A stretch of DNA of 64,000 nucleotides from Metaphire vulgaris (taxonomy: Eukaryota; Annelida; Clitellata; Crassiclitellata; Megascolecidae), in contig CM030834.1 in assembly GCA_018105865.1 (NCBI GenBank), forward strand, positions 21,563,922 through 21,627,921, read 5' to 3'. Below are positions 1-12,993 of the stretch, piece by piece. How positions within the stretch are numbered: position 1 is the first letter of the stretch; the number at the start of each line of letters is the position of its first letter. Both the position numbers and the translations under genes were made by a program. Below the pieces are notes generated by a model that saw nothing but the letters and a program-made list of their open reading frames with translations, had not been told where the DNA came from and searched no databases.

Positions 1-56
1 GGGCCCCGGCGATCTGCAGGGGATCTGGGGCGGGTCTGCAAAATGTTATCTCATGC

Positions 57-78
57 CATGGACTACTAGTAGTCCATG
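57..78. repeat. 22-bp perfect palindrome
   Basis: CATGGACTACT is followed directly by its reverse complement, centred on CTAG. Confidence 0.9.
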
Positions 79-130
79 CTCAGGCAATACTATTTATTAT
101 TATGGACACGCTGAAGGCGGTTGAGGGGCG

Positions 131-399
<269 letters not shown>

Positions 400-846
400 T
401 AGCAGCAATGGTGGAACAGTAGATTGTTGTGGAACTGTATGATTGTTATCATGACCGAAATACTTCACGGCCTACTTTAGGTCATCTCGCGTCATGACTC
501 CTGCCGATCGACTCGTGTCTCTTGATAAGGAGAGACCCATCGAACGCCGTTTGAAAATTATCTAATCGCGCTCATCTTCATTGGCCATAAATTTTGTCCT
601 GACTCTCTTGACGTCGTTTGCGTAGAACTGTACAATAGGCAAGGGCGTGTCAATGTGTTTTGTATTTATTCTTCTGTTTATTTCTTTTGCTTGTTTCGTG
701 TCTTGGGCGAAATCGCTGAATTCTTGGGAGAGGGTGAATCCCCGGAATTTGAAGGCCTTTATCCCCCACGATATTTCAAAAAAATGTCACTAGACCTCAC
801 GTGTGTGTGTGCAATGAACCGTCTCCTAGATTAGAATCGGTGATGG

Positions 847-1011
847 CAGTGTTATTTCTAGGATTATCGATTTGGGGGGAGGTGTCGGTAGATTCTGGGG
901 TCCCCGCCAAAAAAGTCTGAAACAGCAGAAAAAAGGTCATCCCATAGCTGAAATGGGGGAGGTATTGGGGTGTCGGTCTCAAATGGGTGTTGGAGGTGTA
1001 AAAATATCCCG
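847..1011. mobile_element. hAT-like MITE, 165 bp
   Basis: The element is flanked by exact 8-bp target duplications GGTGATGG (839-846 and 1012-1019). Its start CAGTGTTATTTCTAGGATT and end GTGTAAAAATATCCC match the element at 39022-39205. It has no coding capacity. Confidence 0.85.
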
Positions 1012-1550
1012 GGTGATGGCACCGTCTTGCCTTCATTTTAAAGCACCGCCTTCGAGTTAAAGACGACGAAAAAACTAATTTAAAAATCGGCAGATTTTGC
1101 TTAAAACATCTTTTTTAGCAAGCGCCTACTAGCGAAAGAACGCACCGAATCGTGTTCGTGCTGCGGCCAAAGCGTGGGGAGGGGTAGGCGGTAGGCGCAG
1201 TTTGTCAGCTACCGCAGAGATTTCCAGACGGTAAAATGAATGGAGAACTGGTCTTGCGGGAAAATGCCATCGGCCGCGTGCTGGTCGCCTGCAGCGCTAT
1301 ATAGACAAAAGATGGCCAGCGATACTCGTAATGAGAAGAAACAAAATTAGGAAATCCGTCGGATGTTTATCCACGGAAACAACCGAAAGAGACATTCTGG
1401 TCGTAAACCGGAAGCGGAAGAGATGAAACCGGAAAGGAAAGTCACTGTACGGATTGAAGATTCAGTGAAGCTCTCTGCGTTGCGATAAAATGAAAAGTTA
1501 ATTATTTAATTATTTACTTAGTCTCCTAAACACTTTAAATGGTGAAATCA

Positions 1551-1681
<131 letters not shown>

Positions 1682-1760
1682 TTTGAAAAGAGAGCTTTTA
1701 ATATTACGCCCAAATGCAGCCCAAGATGCTTCAAATTATGCATTTTATGGCGCCAGTTCC

Positions 1761-1996
1761 CAGTGACGTAAACCTGACGTCAACATTGGGGGGATAGAAT
1801 CGTCCATAAAGTCAGGTCAGACCCCCTTTTCATCCCCAAAAAGTCTTGACGAGCAAAAAAAAGTCATCCGTATTGAGTGATTTTACCAGATTTTACCATA
1901 AGGCACAAAACATTGGGGGGATAATTGATACTCTGTCCCCTCTTACTAATTATTGGGGGACCGTCCCCCACCGTCGCCCTGTGTTTTACGCCCTTG
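1761..1996. mobile_element. hAT-like MITE, 236 bp
   Basis: Exact 8-bp duplications CCAGTTCC flank it (1753-1760, 1997-2004). The ends CAGTGACGTAAA and CAAGGGCGTAAA (reverse strand) form an imperfect terminal inverted repeat. Confidence 0.8.
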
Positions 1997-4004
1997 CCAG
2001 TTCCAATATACAAAGGCATCGAAAGGTGTTGGTAATTTTGCCGAACTAAAGAGCATAATTCATTTTAAAAATTTGAAATCAGGACTAGGTTGTACAATTT
2101 CAGTTGAAAATTCTCGATTTTTTGCTTATGCGGCGCCCCTGTTTAGAAATTCTGGTTCGGATTTTTTGGAAAATCTCTCTGTCACACGTCAAAAGGGTTT
2201 TTCAGAAATGCTTGTGAATTTATCGTCAGCTTTCATCTCACATTGGCACCGCATACGGTCGAATTATAGGAAGCGAATAGACGTATACGCTTAGCTATGC
2301 AGGGGACAGAGCCTCGAAAATCGGGATCTGTGTCGAGCTAGCTAACCGCAAGCTAAAGTAGCAATTAATTGATGAAACGAAGAAACACAACGGCGACAAA
2401 GCACAGCGGGGGAGAGCGGGGAGACTCGAACCGGCTTCGTCGTTCAGCGAGAAAAGCCAATTTGTCTGTAGCCGTCCCAAATCACCCCACTTTACCCTAT
2501 AATCCACATCGACTGTCCTATGACGGCGCGTTTATCGAACGCACGTTAATTCTAACGACTGTTCGGGTGGTCGATAGCGGAGCGGAAGCAAGCGGGTTTT
2601 CCCCGATTCCACGCATGCGCGTTTGGCAGACACTCTTCGACAGATCTGTTTCCCTGCAGCGTGGAATTCGACATTTTGAAGGGCGCGATCATTAGGCAGG
2701 CACTTAAATTCCTCGATGGTCTTAACCCCGGTTCGGAATTTTAGGCAAAAAATTCGGCATAATAATAATCGCGGGTCTCTCTTCACTCCGACTGATCTGT
2801 ACGGCAGTGGTATTCATATAGATTCTGTCCTAATATTGGACCTCTGATAGACCTATTCGATTCTTCTTCGTTCGTTTGAGGCAAATCTTTCTACTGCACA
2901 TTCTCTCTCTCTCTCTCTCTCGAAACGTTTACGATGCAGCAAAAGCACCAAATGGCAATGCATGACGTAATAGTGGTAATAGTGCCTTTGCTCGATCATT
3001 TAAGCGTGTTGCTCTTTCCTTTTTTATTTCTGCTCTTTTTCTATCTCTCATTCTCACAGCGTATATAAATACAACGTGTGATAAACCGTTTAAAAGATTT
3101 TAAAATCATAATCTACCAGTCTACCTAATTTGTTTCGTACATCATTCACAAAAAATTTTCCCTTTTGTCAAAGCGTGGCGTATATGGTGTTGGCCTAAAA
3201 TATACGATCTCTGACTGCATCAATAGTTAGTCATTCGGATCTGCAAGACACTGTCATCTAAAAATAGACCCTGATAAGCATTCTAAAATTTATTCTATAT
3301 GGCTAAGAATATTTCCTTTTTCTGGAACATCCCAACAATAGTAATTATTGTCAGTTTCAACTTGACAAGCGCGCCGATAGTCGTAGAGTGCGTACAACTT
3401 GAACACGAGCAGCAACTGAAGACGCGTTCTGTGCTTGGCAGTTCAACGCATTAAATTATACACAGGCCGTTAGACTTTGCAATCACTAGCAATCAAAATG
3501 TCCTGCTAAATTTCTGTAGATCAGTTTAAATATATGGGTTCTCAGTGCTGTATAGCCTAGATCAATCGGCATAAATCTTTGCTTTCCGGTATACAGACCT
3601 ATATGTTGTATCCAACAAAGGACTTTCGTATGCGTAGCATTTGCTTGTATACGTAATCTTGTAGCTCTGGTTTGTTTAGATAAAATTAGTTTTTCCGCTA
3701 TTTTTTTGTTTGTCGGAGCTTTCGCGGTATGCACTCGACGGACTTTCGTTCCAAGAAGAGATTCTGCTAGAATAGAACTGGTTGGGAAAAAATAAAACAC
3801 CCGCGTGTAAGATTCATCAGTCAGCGCCAAATTGAGAAATTATTCTTCTGAAATGTTCAAAGTCCCACAGGGAAAGGCTGCGCGGAGGGCAGGGCAGGGC
3901 AGGGCGGGCGGGCGTGCGGGCGCGGGGCTGGGCATAGGTGGTCTATAGCCTTCTCTGCCGGTGGTCTGGTATCGGCTGTAGGAAATGAAAGCGTTCGTCC
4001 CTAC

Positions 4005-4663
4005 CTGGAGTTGGTGCAGTCTTCGTAGAGGATGTCGAACTCCTTGGGCGAGATCAGCTTGCACCGATTGACCCCCGGCTGGATGGCACCGAGACCTCTC
4101 AGAACGCGCACCTGTTCGACGTTGCAGACGACCGGAACGACGTCGAGTCGCTTCAGCTTCGTGTAGACGGTGTGCAGACCGCCGACGAGGTGCTTGAGGA
4201 AGAGCTCGAACGCCTGCGGCAGGCAGATCAGCTCCCGGCCGTCGACGCTGAACGCCGCCACCTTCGTTCCGCGATAGTCGATCAGACGACAGGCGTTGTT
4301 CTCCGGGTTGCTCGACACCGGCGGCGGAGACACCGCACCGCCGCTCAGGTTGCCACCGCTACCACCACCACCACCACCACCGCCTCCCTCTCCTCCTCCG
4401 CCGACCGCGCCGCTCCCGACTCGTCCGAAGATCGCCTTTTCCAGTTTGATGGACATGTTGTTGTTGGCGGCGGCGGCGGCGGCGACGACCGTCGGCGGTT
4501 GCATGTGGTGATGATACCCGACGACGACCGGTGGACTGGAGCTGCGAGGATGCGGCGACGGCTGGACCCGCAGCGGCGGCGGCGGCGGCGACGACGGTCC
4601 CTGGGACGGAAGTCCTATGTGCCGGAGTGTCTGCGGCGTCACGACACCCTCGAGCGACGCCAT
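4005..4663 (-). CDS. dach: Dachshund (DACH) family transcriptional co-regulator, first coding exon (3' partial)
   Basis: This exon encodes 219 codons plus two bases. Dachshund is a nuclear co-regulator of the Ski/Sno/Dac superfamily that acts with Six/Eya factors in eye, limb and neural development. The first 120 residues are low complexity: a Pro/Ser-rich part, six Ala (61-66), and a Gly run (about 88-105). Residues 121-219 are the Dach box (DACHbox-N), with the hallmark strings ELICLPQAFELFLKHLVGG, TPVVCNVEQVR-like VVPVVCNVEQVR, and GAIQPGVNRCKLIS. The exon ends at DCTNS + AG, followed by a GTAGGG donor at 4004, as expected for the family, where the C-terminal coiled-coil Dachbox-C comes from later exons. 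Those exons would lie left of position 1. The start is the first Met of the open frame; an upstream start is not excluded because the frame stays open for some distance. Confidence 0.95.
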
Positions 4664-4932
4664 CTCTTTCCACCCTGAACGGCTCGAGAGACGGTCTCTT
4701 CTTCCGTGCCGCCGCGTAGAATGTCAAGGAGTCGCTCCTCGGTCGGCGGACCGCTCGGATTCTGTCAGCTGCAGCAGCTGCAGCAGCTGCAGCAGCAGCA
4801 GCAGCTAGTACTGTTTCTCGGTTGAGTTGTCGTCGCAGAAGTACATCACATTCGTCGCCTACGATGCTCCTCGCTCGACGAATAGTCAACGACGTTCAAG
4901 AATTTTAAGTTTCTTGTCGAGTCCGTCCCTTT

Positions 4933-4936
<4 letters not shown>

Positions 4937-4997
<61 letters not shown>
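4937..4997. repeat. (CT)n tract upstream of dach start
   Basis: Two CT runs are split by TTTGT. They lie about 275-335 bp upstream of the dach ATG. Confidence 0.9.
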
Positions 4998-5000
<3 letters not shown>

Positions 5001-5324
5001 ACTGTCCTCTACTATGAAGCTTCGGCGCGAAGTGATTCGAAGTGGAGAGCGAAGAGAGAGAGAAGGAGAAAGAGACAGAGAGACACTCTGCGTTAGAATG
5101 CGCCGCCGCCGCCGTCGTCGTCGTCGCCGCAGTCGTCTTTCCGTCTGGCCGGCCATTGGCAATCCAGTCGCCCGTTGCTGACCGAAGCCATCTCATTCGA
5201 CGAGCGCTTGCCTCGCCCGCCCGCCTGCCCGAGACAGGCCGGGGCAGGCGGGCGGTCGGGCGGGCAGGCGCTGGTCGGGAAAAAGGCCAGCCACAGAACT
5301 TATTCGTAGTCGTCGGCGGCGTCC

Positions 5325-5355
<31 letters not shown>

Positions 5356-5809
5356 AAGATGAGGATGAGGAGAAGGAGGAGTAGGCGACGGACGAAGACC
5401 GATCGCGGGTGAGCCGGAAGCCGCAACGCCGACCGTTTGTCAGCGGCGCAGAGGCCGGCCGATCATTCGTAATAACACCGACAACGACCATTTCGACCAA
5501 TCGCATTCGCGACGGACGAGACGAGGACAGAAGACGAACTGTAGGCACCCGGGGGCGGCGGCGGCGGCGGCGGCGGCGGAGAGGGCGGCATCGTGCGGGG
5601 CCACCGATATGTAGTTCGCTTTGCACCGTGTCGATCGCACACGCTCGCGGCAAACTCCTTCGAAAAAACGGGTTTTTTGCCGTTTGTTCTTACTGACTTT
5701 TGCGTTCTCTCTCTCTCTCTCTCTCTCTCTCCTGTTCTTGTTTCGAATCTTTGTTCGCCGGCTGTCCTGTGGTCGTTTCCAATCGCGCGCCACAGTTTCT
5801 TTTTTCTGA

Positions 5810-5998
5810 CAGAGGCGTAGCGACGGGGGGTATATCGGTATATATACCCCCTCAAAAAATCAGTCTACCTTAAAGTTTTTTATGTGATTTACATGTGGTT
5901 ATATGTGGTTATATGTAGTTTATATGGTTTGTAGTTAAGGTTTATACCCCCCTTCAATATTTATACCCTCCCAAATCAAATTCCTGGCTACGCTCCTG
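5810..5998. mobile_element. hAT-like MITE, 189 bp
   Basis: The terminal repeats CAGAGGCGTAGCGA and CAGGAGCGTAGCCA (reverse strand) are flanked by TTTTCTGA and TTCTCCGA, six of eight bases alike. The interior is A+T-rich with TATACCCCC runs near both ends. Confidence 0.65.
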
Positions 5999-6008
5999 TT
6001 CTCCGATC

Positions 6009-6123
6009 TTTCCGACTTCACCTGGATCTTATTCGATTTGGATTTGGTGCGCCATCGGCTGCATGATGCCCTGGGCATTATGATAGTGGCGCCACATAAG
6101 TTTATTGATTGATTGATTGATTA
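6009..6123 (+). mobile_element. Non-LTR retrotransposon 3' tail with (GATT)n
   Basis: The segment GATTTGGTGCGCCATCGGCT...GATGCCCTGGGCATTATGAT...GTGGCGC and a (TTGA)n tail recur at 58180-58301 and 63375-63482 in the same orientation. A microsatellite-like tail after a GCGCTATA-type end is typical of CR1/L2-clade elements. Confidence 0.6.
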
Positions 6124-6362
6124 GCAGGCCTTAATGTAGAATTCCAATGTTACGAGCACAAAATCTCATCCGATTTCTTCAGAACAATACGCAACAGAAG
6201 TAACGACACGTCAAACGACAATTAATTCTTTATGCCCACTGACACTGTACTTACAATGAAACGACGACGGTATTTTTAAAGCTCTTAACGACCAGAAACC
6301 ATAAAAACAGGGAGACTAGTCCTACGTTTTATTACTAATATCTGATGAGTGTGCGTGTGTGT

Positions 6363-6368
6363 AGAAAG

Positions 6369-6409
<41 letters not shown>

Positions 6410-6436
6410 CAGACAGACAGACAGACAGACAGACAG
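6363..6436. repeat. (GA)n(CAGA)n microsatellite
   Basis: A GA run passes into CAGA/GACA tetranucleotide units. Confidence 0.9.
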
Positions 6437-6679
6437 AAGGCAGACTGATGATTAATAGTTAATTTATAGTACAGAAGATCAAACGAGAATAGATTCGCTG
6501 CGTGGATTGACCTGCCTTTCGACTCGTTGTGATAAATGCGAAATCCCAGCAAATACTAATTTGCTTCGATCGTGAATTTCCGAGACAACCAAGTAGCAGA
6601 CAAGCACATCTTGTCCTTCTTTCTGTCGCTCCGCTGGGATGACCTTTGAACTCCCTCCCCCACCCACAAATATCTCAAA

Positions 6680-7200
6680 AACCCAAACCAGCTAATTTAG
6701 CAGCTGATTTACCCTGATCCTGCAGATGATGAACCTACAGTGGCGGCTCCAGGAATTCTTGGTAGGGGAGGGGGTGAAAAATGTATAGGAAGTTGGTGGG
6801 GAGTGCAAATTGAAGAAAAAAAACAAAATAAAAGAGAGGAAAAGGTCACTGTTACCATAGTGTTTTGCCCACTAGATGTTAATAAACCTTGCCAAAAAGG
6901 CCGACAAGCAAAAAAGGGAGGTCATTCGCTGTAATGTTCGCTGAATTTCTTAAAAACTCACCGGAAAATAGGTTGACAAGCAGAAAAAGGTCATCCGGAA
7001 CCCCGGTTCGCGATGCATCCCCGGTCATCAACATGGTGGAACCGCCGATATGAACCTGGGTTCGATTCCCGGACACTGCGAATGAACATTAGGACGGTCT
7101 GCTGGCTGCATGCACAGCGCTTTCGACTGATCAGCGCTGTTAGCTATATAGCCTAGTTCATCGTTACCCTGGCCCTGCAGAGTGCTATCTAAATAGACAT
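6680..7200 (+). mobile_element. tRNA-derived SINE, split by a MITE
   Basis: An RNA polymerase III B box is present (GGTTCGATTCC at about 7059-7069), with a tRNA-like head upstream that is interrupted by the 6738-7050 insertion. Removing the insertion joins the two halves of the head. The SINE body ends vaguely near 7200. Confidence 0.6.
6738..7050. mobile_element. hAT-like MITE, 313 bp, inserted in a SINE
   Basis: Flanked by TGAACCTA and TGAACCTG (7 of 8). It starts CAGTGGCGGCTCCAGG and ends with GGAACCGCC on the top strand, a diverged inverted repeat. It contains two copies of the TGACAAGCAAAAAAGGTCAT-type motif and is related to 48940-49190. Confidence 0.72.
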
Positions 7201-7512
7201 TTTAGACATTTTGATTTAGTTCTTTATTATGCTACAGGGTTTCAAATGATTTCTTTTAAAAAAGAGGTTTGAAACATATACAAAGTATAATGCATGCAGA
7301 AATAATTTGGGCGCAAGATTTTTTTCTATTGGTCTACGAAAGTTTTGGTCGAAATGCGTTGTTATAGGTCAGCTGACGCTGCCAGCCAGCATCTTGACCT
7401 GCCTCCGCGTGAGTATTTATTGTCTGTGCGTTCATTATTGAATGCTGCTGTGCCTGCAGGGGTGTTGTCCGCTTCAGGTTCTGCGGTGCGTTGTGTCGGT
7501 TGAACGCAGGGA

Positions 7513-7543
<31 letters not shown>

Positions 7544-7759
7544 ACCTTCGCCATTCGAACTTCTCACGGATTTCTAAATTTTGCACTCAACGACCCGATG
7601 TACTTAGTACTCCGACGCAGCAGCAGCAGCAGCAGCAGTGGTTGAACCTTCTATAACAACCGGCAGTTCTGATCCGCCTGCCTGTGTGTTTTTCTGTCAA
7701 TTCATGAGTCTGTTTCTTGAACTGCGATTGCACTGTTTGTCCTTTCGAGTGTGCGTGTG

Positions 7760-7798
<39 letters not shown>

Positions 7799-7823
7799 AG
7801 GAGGAGGAGGAGGAGGAGGAGGG
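7760..7823. repeat. (GT)n(GAG)n compound microsatellite
   Basis: A GT run is followed directly by GAG units. Confidence 0.9.
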
Positions 7824-8614
7824 GAGGGACGGAAATGGAGGGGTGTATTTTGCACTCAGTTGTCTGCTGCGAACGTTCCGTCGGCTGCCAATTCTCTCTA
7901 TCCGCCATCGGTTATTTGGATTTGAGGGAATCTGGGACAACGCAGGTTGATTCGTTTCATTTTAACTGTCCTTTCTCAAGAGTCGTTGTTTGTTCACGGA
8001 TCGTTTACTCACCAGCCCGTTCCTCCTCCTTCTCCTCGACCTCCTCCTTCTTGGACCTTCTACCCTTCTACCTCTGGCGTCATCCCCCTCTCCCCATCCG
8101 CCTCCGCCTCATGCGCCAGATGACAAGCTCCCAAATCAATACCAAGTTTCGTTAAGTTTATATAATCCGAAGACGACGACTGCGGAATTTCCTATGCAAG
8201 CTGTTTTGCATCGACAGAACGAGGTCCCAGAGCGAGCAGGAGGACGACGACGACGACGACGACGGCGCCTCGTTTTCGAAATGGGAGTGGCATCGTCGTC
8301 GCCGCCGACGAGAACGAGGCTCAACGCGGCTGCTGTACTCGGGGGCAATTAGCAGCAGATTCGAACTCAGTCGCCGTCCAATCGCCCCGTTGCGCACCCA
8401 TAGCTTTCGCCGCCCGCGTATCGCTGCACTTTATTATGCGCTTCTATGTGCGACGTCGCATTTGGAGAGTGCGACCTGTTCAAGATGCGTCCAATTAGCA
8501 ATAATTATCAGACGGGAAGGTTATAAGACACGAAGGAGACGGCAAAATTTTAAAAAAATCACAAGTCGTTATTATCTCACTGAAATAACTGATAATTAAT
8601 TCGCATGCTCATAC

Positions 8615-9240
8615 AGATCCGTAGCTAGGAGCGGGGTGGGTGGGGGCAAGCTGCACCGGACGCCGTTTTGGGCGCGGGGGCAGGGGGGCACCAGAAACCT
8701 TTGGTTTTAGCAAGTTAAACCCTTGTCAAAGGTATTGCCAGTATGACAAGCAAACAAAAAAGTTCATCACCAGTTTTTATTCTAAACTGTTGGGGGAGGC
8801 AGGGCCGCCGAGAGGGGGCAGGGGCAAATGCACAGGGCCCGGCGGCCTGGAGGGGCCCGAACCGATGACGAATATGCAATATTAACAGTAACGATACAAA
8901 AAAGAAGGTCGTCATGTGATATGTACAGAGGGCCAGACGAGTATAAAGGGGGACCAGACGCATAGGATATTATAAACACCGTGAAAAACGACAACAAGTA
9001 AAAAAATGGTCGTCACTAGTTTACGGTAGTTGCACTCAGTGTTTAAGCGAGCGTCAGTGCGTTTTTGCAAAAAGAAAAAATCGACGACGAAAAAAAGGTC
9101 GTCAGATAATTTTAAGTCATAGGTCGACTTGTCAGGAGGGGCCCGTCGGCCCTTCTGCACAGGGGCCCGGAATTTCTCTCGGCGGGCCTGGGAGGGATGA
9201 AAAAGTTATGCCTTGCCCCGGGCGCCAAATAGGCTTTTTT
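8615..9240. repeat. Dispersed repeat copies, GC-rich, boundaries unclear
   Basis: The interval contains several copies of the AAAAAAGGTCGTC motif and GGGGCCCGG blocks. A 33-bp segment at 9158-9190 recurs at 10869-10901 with few changes. It is probably one or more decayed or nested DNA elements. No target duplication could be read. Confidence 0.5.
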
Positions 9241-10070
9241 AACCTTCGATCAATTAATGTGATCATATAAGCTTATCCAGACCCGTGCAGCCTGTGAAGG
9301 ACCCATGTCACTCATTGGCACTTCTGAATGACTGGATGTCATCAACTTTGATGCAAGGTCTTAATTCCAAATTCCAATTAGGCGCCATGTGAGAGAAAAT
9401 CGTATATTAAATCTGCGAACAGAATCGTTAAGGATGTCTTTCATTGAACGAATTCGGCCGATGTAGCTGTGCATTGTACATGACAGCCTGTTTTAACTAA
9501 ACACGGCAGGATCTCTTCGGAACACACAATTTTACGATGAACTTGTTAACCCGTCGATATATTGCTTTTTAAACTTAACGTGGTTAGCGCGACAACATGC
9601 ATGATCAACGCTGAATTTGAAGTACAGGATGGTTAGGGGTTTAACCACTCACCCTCAGACTGGTCGAGGCCGAGCACTCCGGTGGGTCAGAAAATTTCGG
9701 ATTTTAGTAGTCAACCCCCTCCACCTAAGATTGAAGATGTTTTTGTGATGCATGGGATAGTCAGACCATTTGTGAAATAGCCTCCTATATAGTATCTATT
9801 ATATATATCAATGATGAGTATTTAAGTATTGGGAAACCCGTTTTTTTATTTATTGAGAAATGCTAAGCAAGTAAGTGAGGAAATCTCGACTGCCCGAATG
9901 TTTTTCAACATAATGACGAAAGATATTGTAACCATTATAGAAGCAACTCGATTTCGTGGTTTTGCTTATTAAAACGCCCGCAAGCAAAAATTATTTGCTT
10001 AATTACTTAAATTAATTATTAAAATATACAATATTAATTAATCCAGCAAACTGCAGATAACCTGCACCTT

Positions 10071-10150
<80 letters not shown>
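10071..10150. repeat. (AAT)n microsatellite
   Basis: About 80 bp of pure AAT units. Confidence 0.95.
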
Positions 10151-10153
<3 letters not shown>

Positions 10154-11125
10154 TAAGTGATTCGATAATTTCTCGCTCAACAACAGGTTTAGACGTATTG
10201 TAAGTGAATTTGGGAGACTGGAAAATGGAGGCCTCAACGCGATATAGGAATTTGGAACCTATACCATAGGTGGTAATTTTAGAAGTAACGCCTCTTCTTG
10301 TGGCTTCCTTGAAAGAGTCTGTCTTGATGTCTATTTGTCGTCAGCTGGAGTAAGTCGACGGTGGTCGGTGGGTGGACACTTGGAGAAGTGTGTTTACCTT
10401 TCTGGAACTAGACACGTTTAAATGACTTCCTAATCCACAATTATCTTATATTGGCATACGCTATAACTCGTTAGTGTTACCTTATGAACGCGCGGCGCAT
10501 TAACAGCATGCAGATTGCGTATGATCATATCTGAAATGTCTATCGCGTCCTGTAATTAGGGAAATCTGGCATCAACGAAGGTTTGGGACGGTAGAATCTC
10601 GGCGGTATAGGGCCTAATTCTCCAGTTTCGGGTTTTGGGGCGTTGCGAAGATGGAAACTTCGAAGGAATTTCTGATTCCTTATCGTTTTCGAGAGATCAG
10701 GTTCTTCCATATATCCAGCGGGTCGTTATTAGAACTTCGTTGGACTGCGATCGATTCATTACGAGGCTTAAGACCGAAGCAAGGCGGTTGCAACGCTCAC
10801 ATCATTATACCATCTGCTTAACATCGATGCAGCCGACTAAGCCGAATTATAACATCATAACTGCTCTGCCCAGGGGCCCGGAAATTCTCTCGACGGGCCT
10901 GTCGGTGCTGAGCCCCGGTTCCATGACCATCAGCCCATGCAGTTCGTTCGTCGGCGGACGGTGGCCAGTCATTCCTTCAAACCTATGGTTAGGCTACCTT
11001 CGAAATGTTGCCATTTCTACTCATTTTACCACTGCGATTGAGTGACGCAGGACTCCTGCGAGTCTCGAAATCTACAGTTCAATGATGTTACCGCTCTTCT
11101 CTCTTCCCACCCCAATAGTAATAAA

Positions 11126-11127
<2 letters not shown>

Positions 11128-11180
<53 letters not shown>

Positions 11181-11333
11181 GCTGCACTACTGCTACTGCT
11201 GCTGCACCACTACTGCACTACTACTACCACTACTACCACCACTGCTGCTGCTGCTGCTGCTGCACTGCTGCCACTACTGCTGCTGCTGCTGCTGCACCAC
11301 TGCTGCTGCTGCTGCTGCCACTGCTGCTGCTGC

Positions 11334-11367
<34 letters not shown>

Positions 11368-11397
11368 CTGCTGCTGCTGCACCACTGCACCACCACC

Positions 11398-11465
<68 letters not shown>

Positions 11466-11474
11466 ACCACTGCC

Positions 11475-11532
<58 letters not shown>

Positions 11533-11573
11533 CTGCTGCTGCTGCACTGCTGCACTGCTGCACCACTGCTGCC

Positions 11574-11626
<53 letters not shown>

Positions 11627-11643
11627 ACCACCACCACCACTGC
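11128..11643. repeat. CTA/CTG/CCA triplet array, 0.5 kb
   Basis: The array starts as pure CTA, then long CTG runs broken by CCA units. No stop-free frame here has exon context, so it is taken as non-coding satellite. Confidence 0.93.
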
Positions 11644-12099
11644 AACAGTATATCAACAGAAAGTAATACTAGTGCTAGTAGGCTACTACCACTAACAGGT
11701 AGGTAGGTAGGTATTTAGGTAGGTAATAGTATTATAGTACCACCACCACCACCAGCAGTAGTATTATTGCAGTAGTAGTAATTACTATTGTTGTTGTTGA
11801 GGTCGTTGTATGAGTAAGCAATGAAGTCGAACGGAATACGGTTGTTCCATTATACAGGCTTTCGATATTGCGGACTCAGTGAACGAGTCTTGATCTAATT
11901 ATTCAGCGAATATCTATTTACGATTCCAATATCAGACTCAGATGAGAAAATTGATTCTCTGGCCTCGACACCGCGTTACTAATACATAGCCACTGAATAC
12001 ATGCATGTATATGTCTGTATGCAATATCTATGACCACACAATTTATTATATGACACTTGTACAATAATATGCATACAAACATACATACAACATATTTTT

Positions 12100-12305
<206 letters not shown>

Positions 12306-12609
12306 GAGAGACAGAGAAAGAGATGATCACGATCATGATGAGGAGAAGGAGAAAAGGAGGAGGCGGGTACAATGATCTGATGGGTGGTGGTGGTGGTGGT
12401 GGTGATGATGATGAGAAAATGCAAGACCTGTGTGTATAACTGTCAGACATTGCTTAGGCCTATATAACAGAATTTCGTGCAGTGTCTTATAGACGTACAT
12501 CAGAGATTCGCAACCATTCTGCCCTGTAGTATTGGATCGTGCAGCGCTGTTCGGGTCTTTTCGCGCACAATATCTCACATTCATACTCCGTCGTATCAGA
12601 TCAGACGGA

Positions 12610-12728
<119 letters not shown>

Positions 12729-12924
12729 GGACCGACGGCGTACAAAGGAAGTCGACGACGAAAGAAAGGGGCGGGAGGGAGAGACGGAGGGAAGGAGGGA
12801 GGGAGAGCGCCAGGAAGAATCGGAATTAGTCGGGGCGTTCATTTATGTAGCGCCAGCAGTCAAGCGAAATGACCGGCAGTCGAGTTATTTAGTGTCCCGT
12901 GCAACATCACGGGTGGGGCTTCTG

Positions 12925-12993
12925 TTCTTCTTCTTCTTCTTCTTCTTCTTCTTCTTCTTCTTCTTCTTCTTCTTCTTCTTCTTCTTCTTCTTC
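12925..12993. repeat. (TTC)n microsatellite
   Basis: About 23 TTC units. Confidence 0.95.

Larger units (their letters stand above)
3860..5660 (-). promoter_or_regulatory. CpG-rich region around dach exon 1, probable promoter/5' UTR
   Basis: GC and CpG content rise sharply here relative to the flanks, with GGC triplet runs at about 5331-5354 and 5552-5579. The dach start codon is at 4663, so 5' UTR and promoter most likely lie between 4664 and about 5660. (CT)n tracts at 4937-4997 read as (GA)n on the gene strand, but no TATA box or start site can be assigned by eye. The boundary is approximate and the promoter role is inferred from position and composition. Confidence 0.45.

Noticed and set aside
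10635..11045. A 136-residue plus-strand frame
   Set aside because: No recognisable family. It includes part of a dispersed 33-bp repeat (10869-10901) and adjoins the triplet array.
11042..11695. A 217-residue frame of homopolymer runs
   Set aside because: It is produced by the CTA/CTG array. All frames are open there on both strands, so openness is not evidence of coding.
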